Positions 31,858 through 41,301 of a stretch of 64,000 nt of DNA are shown in pieces. Position numbers and translations under genes: made by a program. The notes under the pieces are model-generated. The model ran no database searches and was not told where the DNA came from. It saw only the letters and a list, made by a program, of their open reading frames with translations. This DNA comes from PMG-095 sp049324695 (GTDB lineage Bacteria > Myxococcota_A > Polyangia > Polyangiales > Polyangiaceae): positions 62,001-126,000 of the forward strand of contig JBMOMJ010000019.1 in the NCBI GenBank assembly GCA_049324695.1, read 5' to 3'. Each line of letters begins with the position of its first letter. Position 1 is the first letter of the stretch.

Positions 31858-34455
31858 TCAGGGGGCGGCCGCGGACGGCGCACCGGACGGAGAGCGACGT
31901 CGACACGCTTCTGCCATCTCCTGTGTGAAGCGCTGACGTCCCCAATCGAAGCTTGCTGGCACGCACAAGTCGTCGTCATCGCGACGTGCGAGCAAGTCCT
32001 TCAGCGTGTCACGCGCCTGCCAAACTGCGTCCTTCGGCACCTGAATCGCGAAGTCGGCCACGTTCGGCGTCGCTTCGCCGGCGATGTCCAGGTTCAGGGC
32101 GTGCAGGTGCGCAACGCTAGTTGCTGCGGCGCGCGCCACCAAGGAAAGCCGCGTGTTCGGTGGCACCACCAAGTCTGAAGTGAGCTGCGGCGGACGCATC
32201 TGCGTCGAGAACTTCAAGCGCTGCACGTTGTTCAAGATCAACGCGATGGCTTGAATCGCCGGAGCGTAGTTGGCGGTTTCGTCCGGCAACATCTCGGCAT
32301 CAACTAGATCCCAAAAACCGACGTCGCCGCCCGCTTGTTCGATGCGCGCCATCAGCGCGAACGGCCCCAAATTGTAGGACGCAAACACCAGATCCCACTG
32401 GCCGAGCTTTTCGTACATATCGCGCATGTAGCGAACGCCGGCTTCGGTGGCCTTGGGCGGACTCAAGCGCTCATCCACGACGTTTTCGATCACACGCAGG
32501 TGGTACGCGCGGGCAGCGGATGGAATGAACTGCCAAAGCCCCGCTGCACCGACCGGCGATTGCGCGCGAGGTTCGCAGCTGCTTTCGGCAAAAACCACCG
32601 CCCACAGATCCGCCGGCAATCCGTAGCGAACCAGCGTCGACTGAATCATGTCGCGATAGGCACCGCAGCGAAATAACATCGCTTGGAACGTCTCGCGGCC
32701 AACGGTGTTCTCCGTGTAGAACTGGAACTGGCGAGCTACGCGCGGATCATCCTCTACGGGGATTTCCGGCATTTTGAGGCCCACCAACCACGACGAGCGC
32801 AGCTTGTCCGCGGTGTTCGTGTCCTTGCGGCGTTTGATCGCGCGTTTCGGCCCAGTACCAAGCAGGCTCTTTTTGATGGCTTCTTGCTCGGCGCACGAGG
32901 CCGCACCGGTGCACTTCTTCGCCAGCGCCTTGGCCGCCAGTGCAGCGTTTTCGTCCATCAGCTTCCGGAGCTCTGGAGATTCTTTGCCGCGACCGTGAAC
33001 CTGTTGCAGCAAGATCCCCAGCTGCTCGTTCTCGGTGGTCAGCGTGATGTTGGGCAACTTGGGCACGTTCGAGCCGCTTGCGACTACTGACGCGGAAGCG
33101 GTAGGCGTGCTCGTAGCCGTAGTTGTCCCGGGGCGACGCGTTAGGATCACTACGATCGTCGCGAGACCGCCGAGTACAATCAACACGCCGAGCCCAATCA
33201 AGACACCGGTGGCCCAGCTGCCGCCCTCGTGACGGTCGCGCAAATTGCGGCGCCCGCGTCGCAGGCCTTTGTGCGGCGTCTCCCTGCCCTGACTAATGTC
33301 GCCGAGCAGCTGTTGCATGCGGCCGCTCTGGCTGTTCGAACGCGCCAGCGGCACCGGCCCGGACTTATTCGAGGGCCCAGCGTCGCCGGATGGTGGCGCG
33401 AGCGGAGGCAAGCCGGAGGGCAAGCGATCGAGACGAGGTGGCGGCCGCGAAATGCCTGAGGTTGCTTCACGTCGACCGCTACCGAGCCCGAGCAAGCCGC
33501 CGCCGGGCGGAGCTTGCGGGGGCGCGTCGGGTGGCGGAGGTGGCGGAGAATTGGTTTTGGCGCCGCCTTTGCCGAACGCGCGCAGTCCAAGCATCGAACG
33601 CACGAGTAAATTCGGTGCACCGCCAGGTCGCGATGCGGGTGGAGGCGCCACTTCGAACACTGCCTGCGGCGGAGCGACCGGCGCGGGCATGCTCGCGGAT
33701 TGGAGCGGCGGCGGAGCGTTGGGATGGTTGGGGAGTACGGTGGGCGGCGCTGGAAGCGGCGGTTGACCCATGGCCGGCAGCGCTCCGCCATGCACATTCG
33801 GCTGACCGAGCGCTGGCAACGGCGCACCCGGTTGGAAGTTCGGCTGGCTCAACGCGGGCAACGGCGCTGCGGGACCACCCAGCGGCGCTAGCGGCTGAAC
33901 ACCGGGTGGTGGCGCCGAATTGCCATGCGAAATGATGCCCGAGTCGAGCAAGCGCGGCGGACGAATCGATTCGGGCCCCGAACGCATCACGCCCGAAGCT
34001 GCAGCGCGCGGCGCGCCAGAGCCGCGTTGCCCGGCCATCGTCATCATTGGCGGTGGCGCCGGATCGCTGCCGCCGGGACCTCGCGGAGCTTCTCCACTCG
34101 CAGCGCGTTGCATGCTGGCGAGCTCGGCGGGCGCAAGTTCGTACCGGGCTTGCCCAGCGAGGTGCGTCACTGTTTCGAGCGTTTCGTTCAGCGCAGCTTG
34201 CGGCGCGCCCGCTTCGAACTGCGACAGCAGCGACCCCAGATGGTGCCCGATTCCGCCAAAACCAACACCGCGAGCACGTGACGAAAGGTCGTGTGACGCA
34301 TGTCGCAACACTCCGGCTTCGGGCGTACCAGGACGTGCCCCGCTCGCGATCGCGCGTCGCCAGTGAGTCAGGCAAACTTCCAGATCGAGCAGAAAACGGC
34401 CTCTGCCCTGCCCCAGAAAGTCGCCCCCGCTACTGCCGCCGGACGTCACGCTCAC
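31858..34455 (-). CDS. T6SS-locus membrane-anchored lytic transglycosylase with HPt-like N-terminus
   Basis: 865 residues. The N-terminal ~110 residues are helical with LRHASHDLSSRARGVGFGG followed by GHHLGSLLSQFEAG, which looks like a His-phosphotransfer or HPt-like four-helix bundle. Residues about 115-400 are Pro/Gly/Ser-rich and disordered. A membrane helix spans about 412-435 (VLIGLGVLIVLGGLATIVVI). The periplasmic SLT domain (from about 575) has catalytic Glu624 in AESSCEPRAQSPVGAAGLWQ, then YNLG and ANYAPAIQAIALI motifs. It probably opens peptidoglycan for the secretion channel. Encoded between hcp and tssA on the opposite strand. Confidence 0.85.
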   Translation of the reverse strand: MSVTSGGSSGGDFLGQGRGRFLLDLEVCLTHWRRAIASGARPGTPEAGVLRHASHDLSSRARGVGFGGIGHHLGSLLSQFEAGAPQAALNETLETVTHLAGQARYELAPAELASMQRAASGEAPRGPGGSDPAPPPMMTMAGQRGSGAPRAAASGVMRSGPESIRPPRLLDSGIISHGNSAPPPGVQPLAPLGGPAAPLPALSQPNFQPGAPLPALGQPNVHGGALPAMGQPPLPAPPTVLPNHPNAPPPLQSASMPAPVAPPQAVFEVAPPPASRPGGAPNLLVRSMLGLRAFGKGGAKTNSPPPPPPDAPPQAPPGGGLLGLGSGRREATSGISRPPPRLDRLPSGLPPLAPPSGDAGPSNKSGPVPLARSNSQSGRMQQLLGDISQGRETPHKGLRRGRRNLRDRHEGGSWATGVLIGLGVLIVLGGLATIVVILTRRPGTTTATSTPTASASVVASGSNVPKLPNITLTTENEQLGILLQQVHGRGKESPELRKLMDENAALAAKALAKKCTGAASCAEQEAIKKSLLGTGPKRAIKRRKDTNTADKLRSSWLVGLKMPEIPVEDDPRVARQFQFYTENTVGRETFQAMLFRCGAYRDMIQSTLVRYGLPADLWAVVFAESSCEPRAQSPVGAAGLWQFIPSAARAYHLRVIENVVDERLSPPKATEAGVRYMRDMYEKLGQWDLVFASYNLGPFALMARIEQAGGDVGFWDLVDAEMLPDETANYAPAIQAIALILNNVQRLKFSTQMRPPQLTSDLVVPPNTRLSLVARAAATSVAHLHALNLDIAGEATPNVADFAIQVPKDAVWQARDTLKDLLARRDDDDLCVPASFDWGRQRFTQEMAEACRRRSPSGAPSAAAP

Positions 34456-34588
34456 TCTCCTTTGTTAGCACATCCCGTCCAGCCCAGCGTTGAAGTGCAA
34501 GGCACCCGCGGCCGCCAGCATCGAGCCTTCATCGACGGTTGACAAGCGACCGATCCTGCCCGCTAATGGGCGGCGGATCATTGGGAAA

Positions 34589-34621
34589 GTCAAGGGGCCG
34601 CCACCCGCGCGGCCCCTTGAC
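34589..34621. promoter_or_regulatory. Perfect 13-bp hairpin in the tssA/transglycosylase divergent region
   Basis: GTCAAGGGGCCGC (34589-34601) and GCGGCCCCTTGAC (34609-34621) are exact inverted repeats with a 7-base loop CACCCGC. It lies 65 bases before tssA and 133 bases before the transglycosylase start, in a gap with no gene. It is not followed by a T run. As both flanking genes are read outward, it cannot end their transcripts; an operator or attenuator-like role is possible. Confidence 0.55.
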
Positions 34622-34686
34622 GAGAATGCCGTAGCCGGACGCGGGCGGGGAGAGCTTAGCTCCGCCCAGGGGTCAACAATCGAAAA

Positions 34687-35694
34687 ATGGGCCTGACGAA
34701 CAACGAGCAGCTGTTGCAGCCGATTTCGGACGCTGCGCCAGCTGGTGACAACCTCGAGTACGATCCGGCGTTTTTAGCGCTGGAACGAGCCGCGCAGGGC
34801 AAACCCGAGCAGCGCATGGGGGCGTCAGTCGTGCCGGGCGAACCGCCGGAGTGGGGTGGCGTTCTCAGCCAGGCGACTGCCCTGCTCGCTCGTACCAAAG
34901 ATCTTCGCGTCGCAGTGCATCTAACCGCCGCGCTCCTCAATCGCGGTGGCCTCGAGGGCATTTGCGACGGCCTCGTCCTCGTGAGCGGGTTACTCGAGAA
35001 GTTCTGGCCCACCGTACATCCGCAGCTCGATCCCGAAGAGGGCGACGATCCGACCATGCGCATCACGGCACTGGCGGCGCTGACGGCGCCGTCTCTGCTT
35101 GCGACATTGCGTACGACACCAGTCGTTCGAGCCCAGGCACTCGGCATCGCGGCGTTCCGCGACATGAGCTCCGCGCAGGGCGAAGCCAGCATTGATGCAG
35201 CAACCCTCGAGGGCATTTTCCAATCCGTGGACTTGCCCGCTCTCGAAGCTGCGGTTGGCTGGCTCGGGCAGTGTATCGAGCGACTGAGTCAGATCGACAA
35301 GACGTTCGAAACCCACACCGGTAGTCGCGGCCCGGATTTGACTCCGATGCTGCGAATCTTTCGCGATGCGCTCAATTTCGCGTCGCCGCGCCTCGCCAAT
35401 CGTCGCCCCGCCGAGGTCGAAGCAGCGCCGGAGGCGGGGGCGGAGACCACGGAAGCGCCCGCGGCGCGGCGCGTTGCGGCTCCGCCGGGGGAGGTCAACT
35501 CGCGCGAAGACGTAGTTCGAGCCATCGACCGCATTTGTGCGTACTACGCTCGTTTCGAGCCTTCGAGCCCGTTGCCGCTTTTGCTGCAACGCTGCAAGAA
35601 GCTCGTGCCGATGAGCTTCGTCGACATCCTTAAAGAGATCGCGCCGAGTGGTTTGCCCCAGCTCGAAACAGTGGTGGGCAAAACCGATGAGTAA
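34687..35694 (+). CDS. tssA: T6SS assembly protein TssA
   Basis: 335 residues. The ImpA_N domain (about 5-140) is recognised by LLQPISDAAPAGDNLEYDPA and the acid helix region with EWGGVLSQATALLARTKDLR and VAVHLTAALLNRGGLEGICD, then WPTVHPQLDPEEGDDPTMRI. A Pro/Ala/Glu linker leads to the C-terminal helices IDRICAYYARFEPSSPLPLL and FVDILKEIAPSGLPQLETV. This is a short TssA type that caps the sheath end during assembly. First gene of the plus-strand arm. Confidence 0.92.
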   Translation: MGLTNNEQLLQPISDAAPAGDNLEYDPAFLALERAAQGKPEQRMGASVVPGEPPEWGGVLSQATALLARTKDLRVAVHLTAALLNRGGLEGICDGLVLVSGLLEKFWPTVHPQLDPEEGDDPTMRITALAALTAPSLLATLRTTPVVRAQALGIAAFRDMSSAQGEASIDAATLEGIFQSVDLPALEAAVGWLGQCIERLSQIDKTFETHTGSRGPDLTPMLRIFRDALNFASPRLANRRPAEVEAAPEAGAETTEAPAARRVAAPPGEVNSREDVVRAIDRICAYYARFEPSSPLPLLLQRCKKLVPMSFVDILKEIAPSGLPQLETVVGKTDE

Positions 35695-35772
35695 TGCAAA
35701 ACTTCGAAAACAGGGTCGGGCGGGGAGGCTCGTCCGCAGAGATAGGGTAAGACCCGGGTAGAGGAGTGTGTC

Positions 35773-36282
35773 ATGAGCAGCCAGAAATTCATTGGTCGCA
35801 ACCGAGCACCGCGCGTGCAGATCGAATATGACGTCGAGCTCTACGGCGCCGAAAAGAAGGTTCAGCTCCCGTTCGTGATGGGCGTGATGGCTGACCTTTC
35901 CGGCAATGCCGGCAAAGCGCAGCCGCCGGTTGCCGACCGCAAGTTCCTCGAGATCTCGAACGAGAACCTCGACGATCGCATGAAGGCGATGGAGCCTCGC
36001 GTGCAGATGCAGGTGCCCAACAAGCTCACTGGCGAAGGCAACATGGCCGTCGACCTCACGTTCGAGAAGATGGATGACTTCACGCCGGGCGCAGTTGCGC
36101 GCCACGTGCCTGCTTTGAACCAGCTTCTGCAGGCTCGCCAGCAGCTGGCGAACCTCATTACGTACATGGACGGCAAGACCGGCGCCGAGGACTTGATCGC
36201 CAAGATTTTGAGCGACAAGAACCTGCTGCAGTCGCTGGCCTCGGCGCCCAAGCCCGCCGACGAAGGCGAAAAGAAAGAGTAA
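35773..36282 (+). CDS. tssB: T6SS sheath small subunit TssB (VipA)
   Basis: 169 residues. Typical TssB: NRAPRVQIEYDVELYGAEKK, VQLPFVMGVMADLSGN, VADRKFLEISNENLDDRMKA, VAVDLTFEKMDDFTPGAVAR-like, and the C-terminal helix LIAKILSDKNLLQSLA. It makes a heterodimer with TssC to form the contractile sheath. Four bases before tssC, so the two are translated together. Confidence 0.95.
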   Translation: MSSQKFIGRNRAPRVQIEYDVELYGAEKKVQLPFVMGVMADLSGNAGKAQPPVADRKFLEISNENLDDRMKAMEPRVQMQVPNKLTGEGNMAVDLTFEKMDDFTPGAVARHVPALNQLLQARQQLANLITYMDGKTGAEDLIAKILSDKNLLQSLASAPKPADEGEKKE

Positions 36283-36286
36283 CGCC

Positions 36287-37786
36287 ATGAGCGAAGCAAC
36301 CGAAAAGGCCGCTAGTCAGGGCCAAACCGCAACCCTCGAGGGCGACGACTTTTCGTCCCTCTTGCGCAAAGAGTTCAAGCCCCAGACCGAGCGCGCCCGT
36401 GAAGAGGTCGAGTCCGCGGTAATGACCTTGGCGCGCGAAGCGCTGTCGAGCACGGCCACCACCACGTCCGACGCGGTGGCTTCGATTCAGTCGATTATCG
36501 CTGAAATCGACAAGAAGCTCAGCGCACAGGTCAACGAGATCCTACATCACCCAGATTTTCAGAGTCTGGAAGGCTCGTGGCGCGGTCTCCAGTACTTGGT
36601 GAACAACACCGAGACCGACACGATGCTGAAGATCCGGTGCCTCAACATCTCCAAGAAAGAGCTGCACAAGACGCTGAAGCGCTTCAAAGGTGCGGCTTGG
36701 GATCAGAGCCCAATCTTCAAGAAGCTGTACGAAGAAGAATACGGCCAACTCGGTGGTGAGCCGTACGCGTCGCTCGTGGCTGACTACTACTTCGATCACA
36801 GCCCAACCGATGTGGAAACCCTGGGCGAGCTTTCGAAGATTGCGGCCGCCTGCCACGCCCCGGTGCTCACCGCGGCTGCTCCGACCCTGTTCCAGATGGA
36901 GTCGTGGCAAGAGCTCGCGAACCCGCGCGACGTCGCCAAGATCTTCTCGACTCCGGAGTACGCCGCCTGGCGTTCGCTACGTGAGTCGGAGGATTCGCGT
37001 TACATCGGCATCGCGATGCCGCGCTTCCTCGCGCGTCGTCCTTACGGCGCCAAGTCGGAGCCAGTGGAGGAGTTCGACTTCGAAGAGGACGCGAGCGGGC
37101 CGAACGACAAGAAGTACACCTGGGCCAACGCGGCGTACGCGATGGCCGTCAACGTCAACCGTTCGTACAAGCTATACGGCTGGTGCTCGCGCATTCGCGG
37201 CATCGAGTCGGGCGGCGCGGTCGAAGGCTTGCCCACGCACACCTTCCCGACCGACGACGGTGGCGTCGACATGGCTTGCCCGACCGAAATCGGCATCAGC
37301 GATCGCCGCGAAGCGGAGCTCGCCAAAGCCGGTTTCATGCCGCTGGTTCACAAGAAGAACACCGACTTTGCGGCGTTCATCGGCGCGCAGTCGCTTCACA
37401 AGCCGGCGCAGTACGACGATCCCGATGCGACCGCCAACGCGGCGCTCGCGGCTCGCCTGCCCTACTTGTTCGCCACCTGCCGCTTCGCCCACTACTTGAA
37501 GTGCATCGTGCGCGACAAAGTCGGTTCCTTCAAAGGCACCGATGACATGCAGAAGTGGCTGCAGGGTTGGATCACGCAGTACGTCGATGGCGCACCCGCG
37601 CACTCGAGCGAAGAGACCAAGGCGCGCAAGCCGTTGGCCTCCGCCGAGGTCACGGTCACGCCGGACGAGTCGAACCCCGGTTACTACTCGTCGAGCTTCT
37701 TCCTGCGCCCGCATTACCAGCTGGAAGGGCTCACCGTGTCACTGCGCTTGGTTTCCAAGCTACCGTCCGCCAAAGCCGGAGGGTAA
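36287..37786 (+). CDS. tssC: T6SS sheath large subunit TssC (VipB)
   Basis: 499 residues, the usual length. Recognised by FQSLEGSWRGLQYLVNNTET, FKKLYEEEYGQLGGEPYASL, LVADYYFDHSPTDVETLGEL, RPYGAKSEPVEEFDFEED, YTWANAAYAMAVNVNRSYKL and the C-terminal YSSSFFLRPHYQLEGLTVSL. It carries the ClpV-interacting N-terminus and builds the outer sheath with TssB. Confidence 0.97.
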   Translation: MSEATEKAASQGQTATLEGDDFSSLLRKEFKPQTERAREEVESAVMTLAREALSSTATTTSDAVASIQSIIAEIDKKLSAQVNEILHHPDFQSLEGSWRGLQYLVNNTETDTMLKIRCLNISKKELHKTLKRFKGAAWDQSPIFKKLYEEEYGQLGGEPYASLVADYYFDHSPTDVETLGELSKIAAACHAPVLTAAAPTLFQMESWQELANPRDVAKIFSTPEYAAWRSLRESEDSRYIGIAMPRFLARRPYGAKSEPVEEFDFEEDASGPNDKKYTWANAAYAMAVNVNRSYKLYGWCSRIRGIESGGAVEGLPTHTFPTDDGGVDMACPTEIGISDRREAELAKAGFMPLVHKKNTDFAAFIGAQSLHKPAQYDDPDATANAALAARLPYLFATCRFAHYLKCIVRDKVGSFKGTDDMQKWLQGWITQYVDGAPAHSSEETKARKPLASAEVTVTPDESNPGYYSSSFFLRPHYQLEGLTVSLRLVSKLPSAKAGG

Positions 37787-37795
37787 TCGCCGCTC

Positions 37796-38305
37796 ATGGC
37801 GGAGCTTACGCCAAAGGAACGCCTGCAACCGTCGTTACTCGATCGCTTGAGTGACGACGAACCCGACAGGACCCGCGAGTCACGTGAAAAGCGGGTCCTG
37901 TCGCCGCAGCGCCTGCGCGAAAGCGTGCGACGCGACCTCTCCTGGTTGCTGAACAACACTCACCTTGCAACCGTGCAGGATCTCGATCCCTACCCGCACG
38001 TCGAGCAGTCGACGTTGAACTACGGTATGCCAGATCTGGCTGGCAAAACCGTGTCGATGGTCGATCGCAGCGCGCTCGAAAAGGCCATTCGCCGCGCGAT
38101 TTGGGAGTTCGAGCCGCGCCTGCTCAAAGAGTCGGTGCGCGTGAAGGCCATCATCGACGAAAAGCAGATGAACCACAACGCCCTGTGCTTCAGCATCGAA
38201 GCGGAGCTCTGGGCGCAGCCCCTGCCCTTGCGTCTCTTTTTGCGCACCGACGTCGATCTGGAGACTGGCTCTGTGGTTGTCTCCGAGGCGACGCGGGCAG
38301 ACTGA
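37796..38305 (+). CDS. tssE: T6SS baseplate protein TssE (gp25-like)
   Basis: 169 residues. gp25-like lysozyme-fold baseplate wedge protein with RLRESVRRDLSWLLNNTHLA, STLNYGMPDLAGKTVSM and AIWEFEPRLLKESVRVKAII. The glutamate of true gp25-type lysozymes is not obvious, as is normal for TssE. Begins nine bases after tssC. Confidence 0.93.
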   Translation: MAELTPKERLQPSLLDRLSDDEPDRTRESREKRVLSPQRLRESVRRDLSWLLNNTHLATVQDLDPYPHVEQSTLNYGMPDLAGKTVSMVDRSALEKAIRRAIWEFEPRLLKESVRVKAIIDEKQMNHNALCFSIEAELWAQPLPLRLFLRTDVDLETGSVVVSEATRAD

Positions 38306-38315
38306 GCTAGTCGCC

Positions 38316-40190
38316 TTGGATCCTCGGCTGCTCGCCTACTACAACCGAGAACTTCACTACCTAAGGGAGCTCGGCGGGGAATTCGCCAAGCAGTTCCCCA
38401 AGATCGCCGGGCGTTTGGGTCTCGAGACCTTCGAGTGCTCGGACCCTTACGTCGAGCGTTTGCTCGAAGGCTTTGCGTTCTTGGCTGCGCGCGTGCAGCT
38501 GAAAATCGACGCCGAGTTCCCGCGCTTCACGGAGCACCTGCTCACGATGGTGTATCCACACTATCTGGCGCCGACTCCGTCGATGGCGGTGGTGAAGATG
38601 TTCCCCAACCACCGCCAGGGCGTGCTGAACGAAGGCTTCGTGGTGCCGCGCGACACGTCGCTGCGCAGCTTGATTGGCCGCGGCGAGCAAACCGCGTGCG
38701 AGTACCGCACGGCGCACGATGTCACGCTGTTCCCCATCGAAATCGCAAGCGTCGCGCACACGTCATATGTCGGTGATCTCGGGGAGATCCGCATCATTGG
38801 CGCCAAGCCGATTCGCGGCGCGCTGCGCCTGCGGCTGCGCACCTTGAACGGCGCACCCTTTTCCCAGGTGAAGCTCGAAACCCTGCCGCTGTTTTTGAGC
38901 GGCACCGAGCAGATGTCGGTGCGCCTTTACGAGCTTCTGTTTGCCGGCACTCAAGGTCTCCTGATTCGCGGACCTAACGGCGGACCGAAAACGCTGGTGA
39001 GCAAGCAGCCATTGCGCCCAGTTGGCTTCGACGATTCGGAAGCGCTCTTGCCGTACACGGCCAAGTCGTTTCAAGGCTACCGCTTGCTGCAGGAGTACTT
39101 CGCGCTGCCGCAACGCTTCATGTTTGCGGAGCTCGCGGGTTTGTTCGAAGGCGTGCAGAGCGTGGAAGAGCCCGAGATCGAAATCATCGTGCTGCTCGAC
39201 CGCCATGATCCGGTGGTCGAAGCCGCGGTGGCACCGACCCACTTCGAATTGTTCTGCACGCCGTGTGTGAACCTGTTCCCGAAGCGGGTCGACCGAATTC
39301 ACCTTTCCGATCGCGTCAGTCAATACCACATCGTTACGGATCGCACGCGCCCGGTCGACTTCGAAGTGCACTCGGTGACCGAGGTATTGGGTTACGGCAG
39401 CAGCACCGACGTGCGCCGGGAGTTCCAGCCTTTCTACGCCTGCAAGGATCGCACGGTTAATCTCGAAGATCAGGGTGCGTACTACACGCTTCATCGCGAA
39501 ACGCGCATGGCGTCGTCGCGTCAGCGGCGCGCGGGGCCGCGTTCGACGTACCCCGGGACGGAGATGTTCATCTCACTGGTGGATGGCAATCAGGGCCCAT
39601 TCAGCCCTGATCTGAAGCAGCTCGCGATCAACGCGTTGTGCACCAATCGCGACCTGCCGCTGCAAATGAATCTGGGGCTCGGCAGCACTGATTTCACGCT
39701 GGAGTCGGGCGCACCGGTGGATTCGATTCGCGTCGTGGGCGGGCCATCGGAGCCGCGTCCGTCGAGCGCTTGGGGCGCCACCAGTTGGCGCATCGTGAGT
39801 CACTTGTCGCTCAACTACTTGTCGATCACTGAGCGCAACGAGGGTGACGGCGCTGCGGGCCTGCGCGAGCTGCTGCACCTGTATGGCGATTTCGGGACCG
39901 CTGCCACGCGCCGCCAAATCGACGGCGTGCGCGCGGTTTCGAGCAATCACGTGGTGCGCCGGCTTCCCGTCGATGGACCGGCGAGCTTCGGTCGCGGCCT
40001 CGAGATTCGAGTCGATTGCGACGAAACGGCGTTCGAAGGCGCCAGCGTGTTCCTGTTCGGCGCAGTGTTGGAGCGCTTCTTCGCCAAGTACGCTTCGATC
40101 AACTCGTTCACCGAGACCGTGCTGCGTACCCTGCAGCGCGGAGAGATCATGCGCTACTCGACGCGCGTGGGGCGGCGAGCCATCGCATGA
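38316..40190 (+). CDS. tssF: T6SS baseplate protein TssF
   Basis: 624 residues from a TTG at 38316 (10 bases after tssE). Relatives begin M-DPRLLxYYNREL, which matches the sequence right after the TTG, so the frame's earlier start at 38277 inside tssE is unlikely. Blocks YYNRELHYLRELGGEFAKQF, PKIAGRLGLE, FPRFTEHLLTMVYPHYLAPT and VNLFPKRVDRIHL are typical of TssF/VasA. It makes the baseplate wedge with TssG and TssE. Confidence 0.93.
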   Translation: MDPRLLAYYNRELHYLRELGGEFAKQFPKIAGRLGLETFECSDPYVERLLEGFAFLAARVQLKIDAEFPRFTEHLLTMVYPHYLAPTPSMAVVKMFPNHRQGVLNEGFVVPRDTSLRSLIGRGEQTACEYRTAHDVTLFPIEIASVAHTSYVGDLGEIRIIGAKPIRGALRLRLRTLNGAPFSQVKLETLPLFLSGTEQMSVRLYELLFAGTQGLLIRGPNGGPKTLVSKQPLRPVGFDDSEALLPYTAKSFQGYRLLQEYFALPQRFMFAELAGLFEGVQSVEEPEIEIIVLLDRHDPVVEAAVAPTHFELFCTPCVNLFPKRVDRIHLSDRVSQYHIVTDRTRPVDFEVHSVTEVLGYGSSTDVRREFQPFYACKDRTVNLEDQGAYYTLHRETRMASSRQRRAGPRSTYPGTEMFISLVDGNQGPFSPDLKQLAINALCTNRDLPLQMNLGLGSTDFTLESGAPVDSIRVVGGPSEPRPSSAWGATSWRIVSHLSLNYLSITERNEGDGAAGLRELLHLYGDFGTAATRRQIDGVRAVSSNHVVRRLPVDGPASFGRGLEIRVDCDETAFEGASVFLFGAVLERFFAKYASINSFTETVLRTLQRGEIMRYSTRVGRRAIA

Positions 40191-41191
40191 GCTTTCTGAG
40201 CGATCTGGCTGCCGCGCCGTTCGAGTTCGATTTTCACGCGGTGTTGCGGCGGCTCGAAGGTATGTTCAAGCACCTGCCTCGCTTCGGCGAAGGCGTGCGA
40301 CCAAGCGACGAGGTGGTGCGCGTCGGCCAAGAGCCGAGCATGGCGTTTGCGCCCGCTGCGCTCTCTGCCTTCACACCGCCGACCGCGGAGCAGCCGGGCC
40401 GGCTCACGGTGGCGTTCTTCGGCTTGTTCGGCACGAACGGCCCTTTGCCGTTGCACCTTACCGAGTACGTGCGCGATCGCATGCGTCACGCTGGCGATCG
40501 CACCTTTTCGGCGTTTGCGGATCTGTTTCACCACCGCATGCTGATGCTGTTTCATCGCGCCTGGGCTCAGGCGGATCCAACAGCCTCCGCCGATCGACCG
40601 GCGACGAATCGCTTCGATATCTATGTCGGCTCGCTTTTCGGCATGGGTATGCCAGCGCTCGGTGCGCGCGACGCCGTTCCCGATCGCGCGAAGCTCCAGT
40701 ACGCCGGCTGGTTTGCGAACTGCGTGCGCAGCGCGGAAGGTTTGCGCGCGATTTTGGCGGACTACTTCGAGCTACCGGTCGTGATCGAAGAATTCCAGGG
40801 GGAGTGGCTCGACTTGCCGGAATCGAGCCGTACACGCCTAGGCGGCGTTCCCGAAGAAGCGACCCTGGGGCGCACGACCGTGCTCGGGAAGCGCGTTTAC
40901 CGCGCCGATCACAAGTTCCGGGTGCGGCTCGGCCCGCTCTCGAGCGAAGACTATTTGCGCATGTTGCCGGGGCGGCCCGGGCTTATCAAGCTCACGGCGA
41001 TGGTGCGGGCTTATACAGGCGACGAGCTCGCTTGGGATGTTCGTTTGTGCATGAAACGCGACCAAACTACGCAAATTCAGCTGGGTCGGGGCCATTGCCT
41101 AGCGTGGAATTCGCGTCTCGGCTGGGGCGGGCCAGCGGCTGATTTGGTGGTGGACCCGCGTACTTTGAGAACTTACCGCACGCTTTCATAG
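40187..41191 (+). CDS. tssG: T6SS baseplate protein TssG
   Basis: 334 residues from the ATG at 40187, which overlaps the tssF stop as ATGA. Recognised by FDFHAVLRRLEGMF, RVGQEPSMAFAPAALSAFTP, LTVAFFGLFGTNGPLPLHLT EYV-type motifs, FADLFHHRMLMLFHRAWAQA and the C-terminal LGWGGPAADLVVDPRTLRTY. It completes the TssEFG wedge. Confidence 0.93.
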   Translation: MSFLSDLAAAPFEFDFHAVLRRLEGMFKHLPRFGEGVRPSDEVVRVGQEPSMAFAPAALSAFTPPTAEQPGRLTVAFFGLFGTNGPLPLHLTEYVRDRMRHAGDRTFSAFADLFHHRMLMLFHRAWAQADPTASADRPATNRFDIYVGSLFGMGMPALGARDAVPDRAKLQYAGWFANCVRSAEGLRAILADYFELPVVIEEFQGEWLDLPESSRTRLGGVPEEATLGRTTVLGKRVYRADHKFRVRLGPLSSEDYLRMLPGRPGLIKLTAMVRAYTGDELAWDVRLCMKRDQTTQIQLGRGHCLAWNSRLGWGGPAADLVVDPRTLRTYRTLS

Positions 41192-41301
41192 GCGGCGGGG
41201 CATGTCTGAGTTATGAAGGGAGCGGGTAGGCATCGAAGCCGCTCGCGGCCGCCGGCACGGGGTTCCGGTCCCGAGGGCGGCCACTTGGTAGGGAGTGAGT
41301 C

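Noticed and set aside
34990..36288. 432-residue open frame antisense to tssA and tssB
   Set aside because: High-GC codon bias leaves the antisense frame open; the sense strand has clear T6SS proteins and ribosome-binding sites, and the antisense protein shows no family features.
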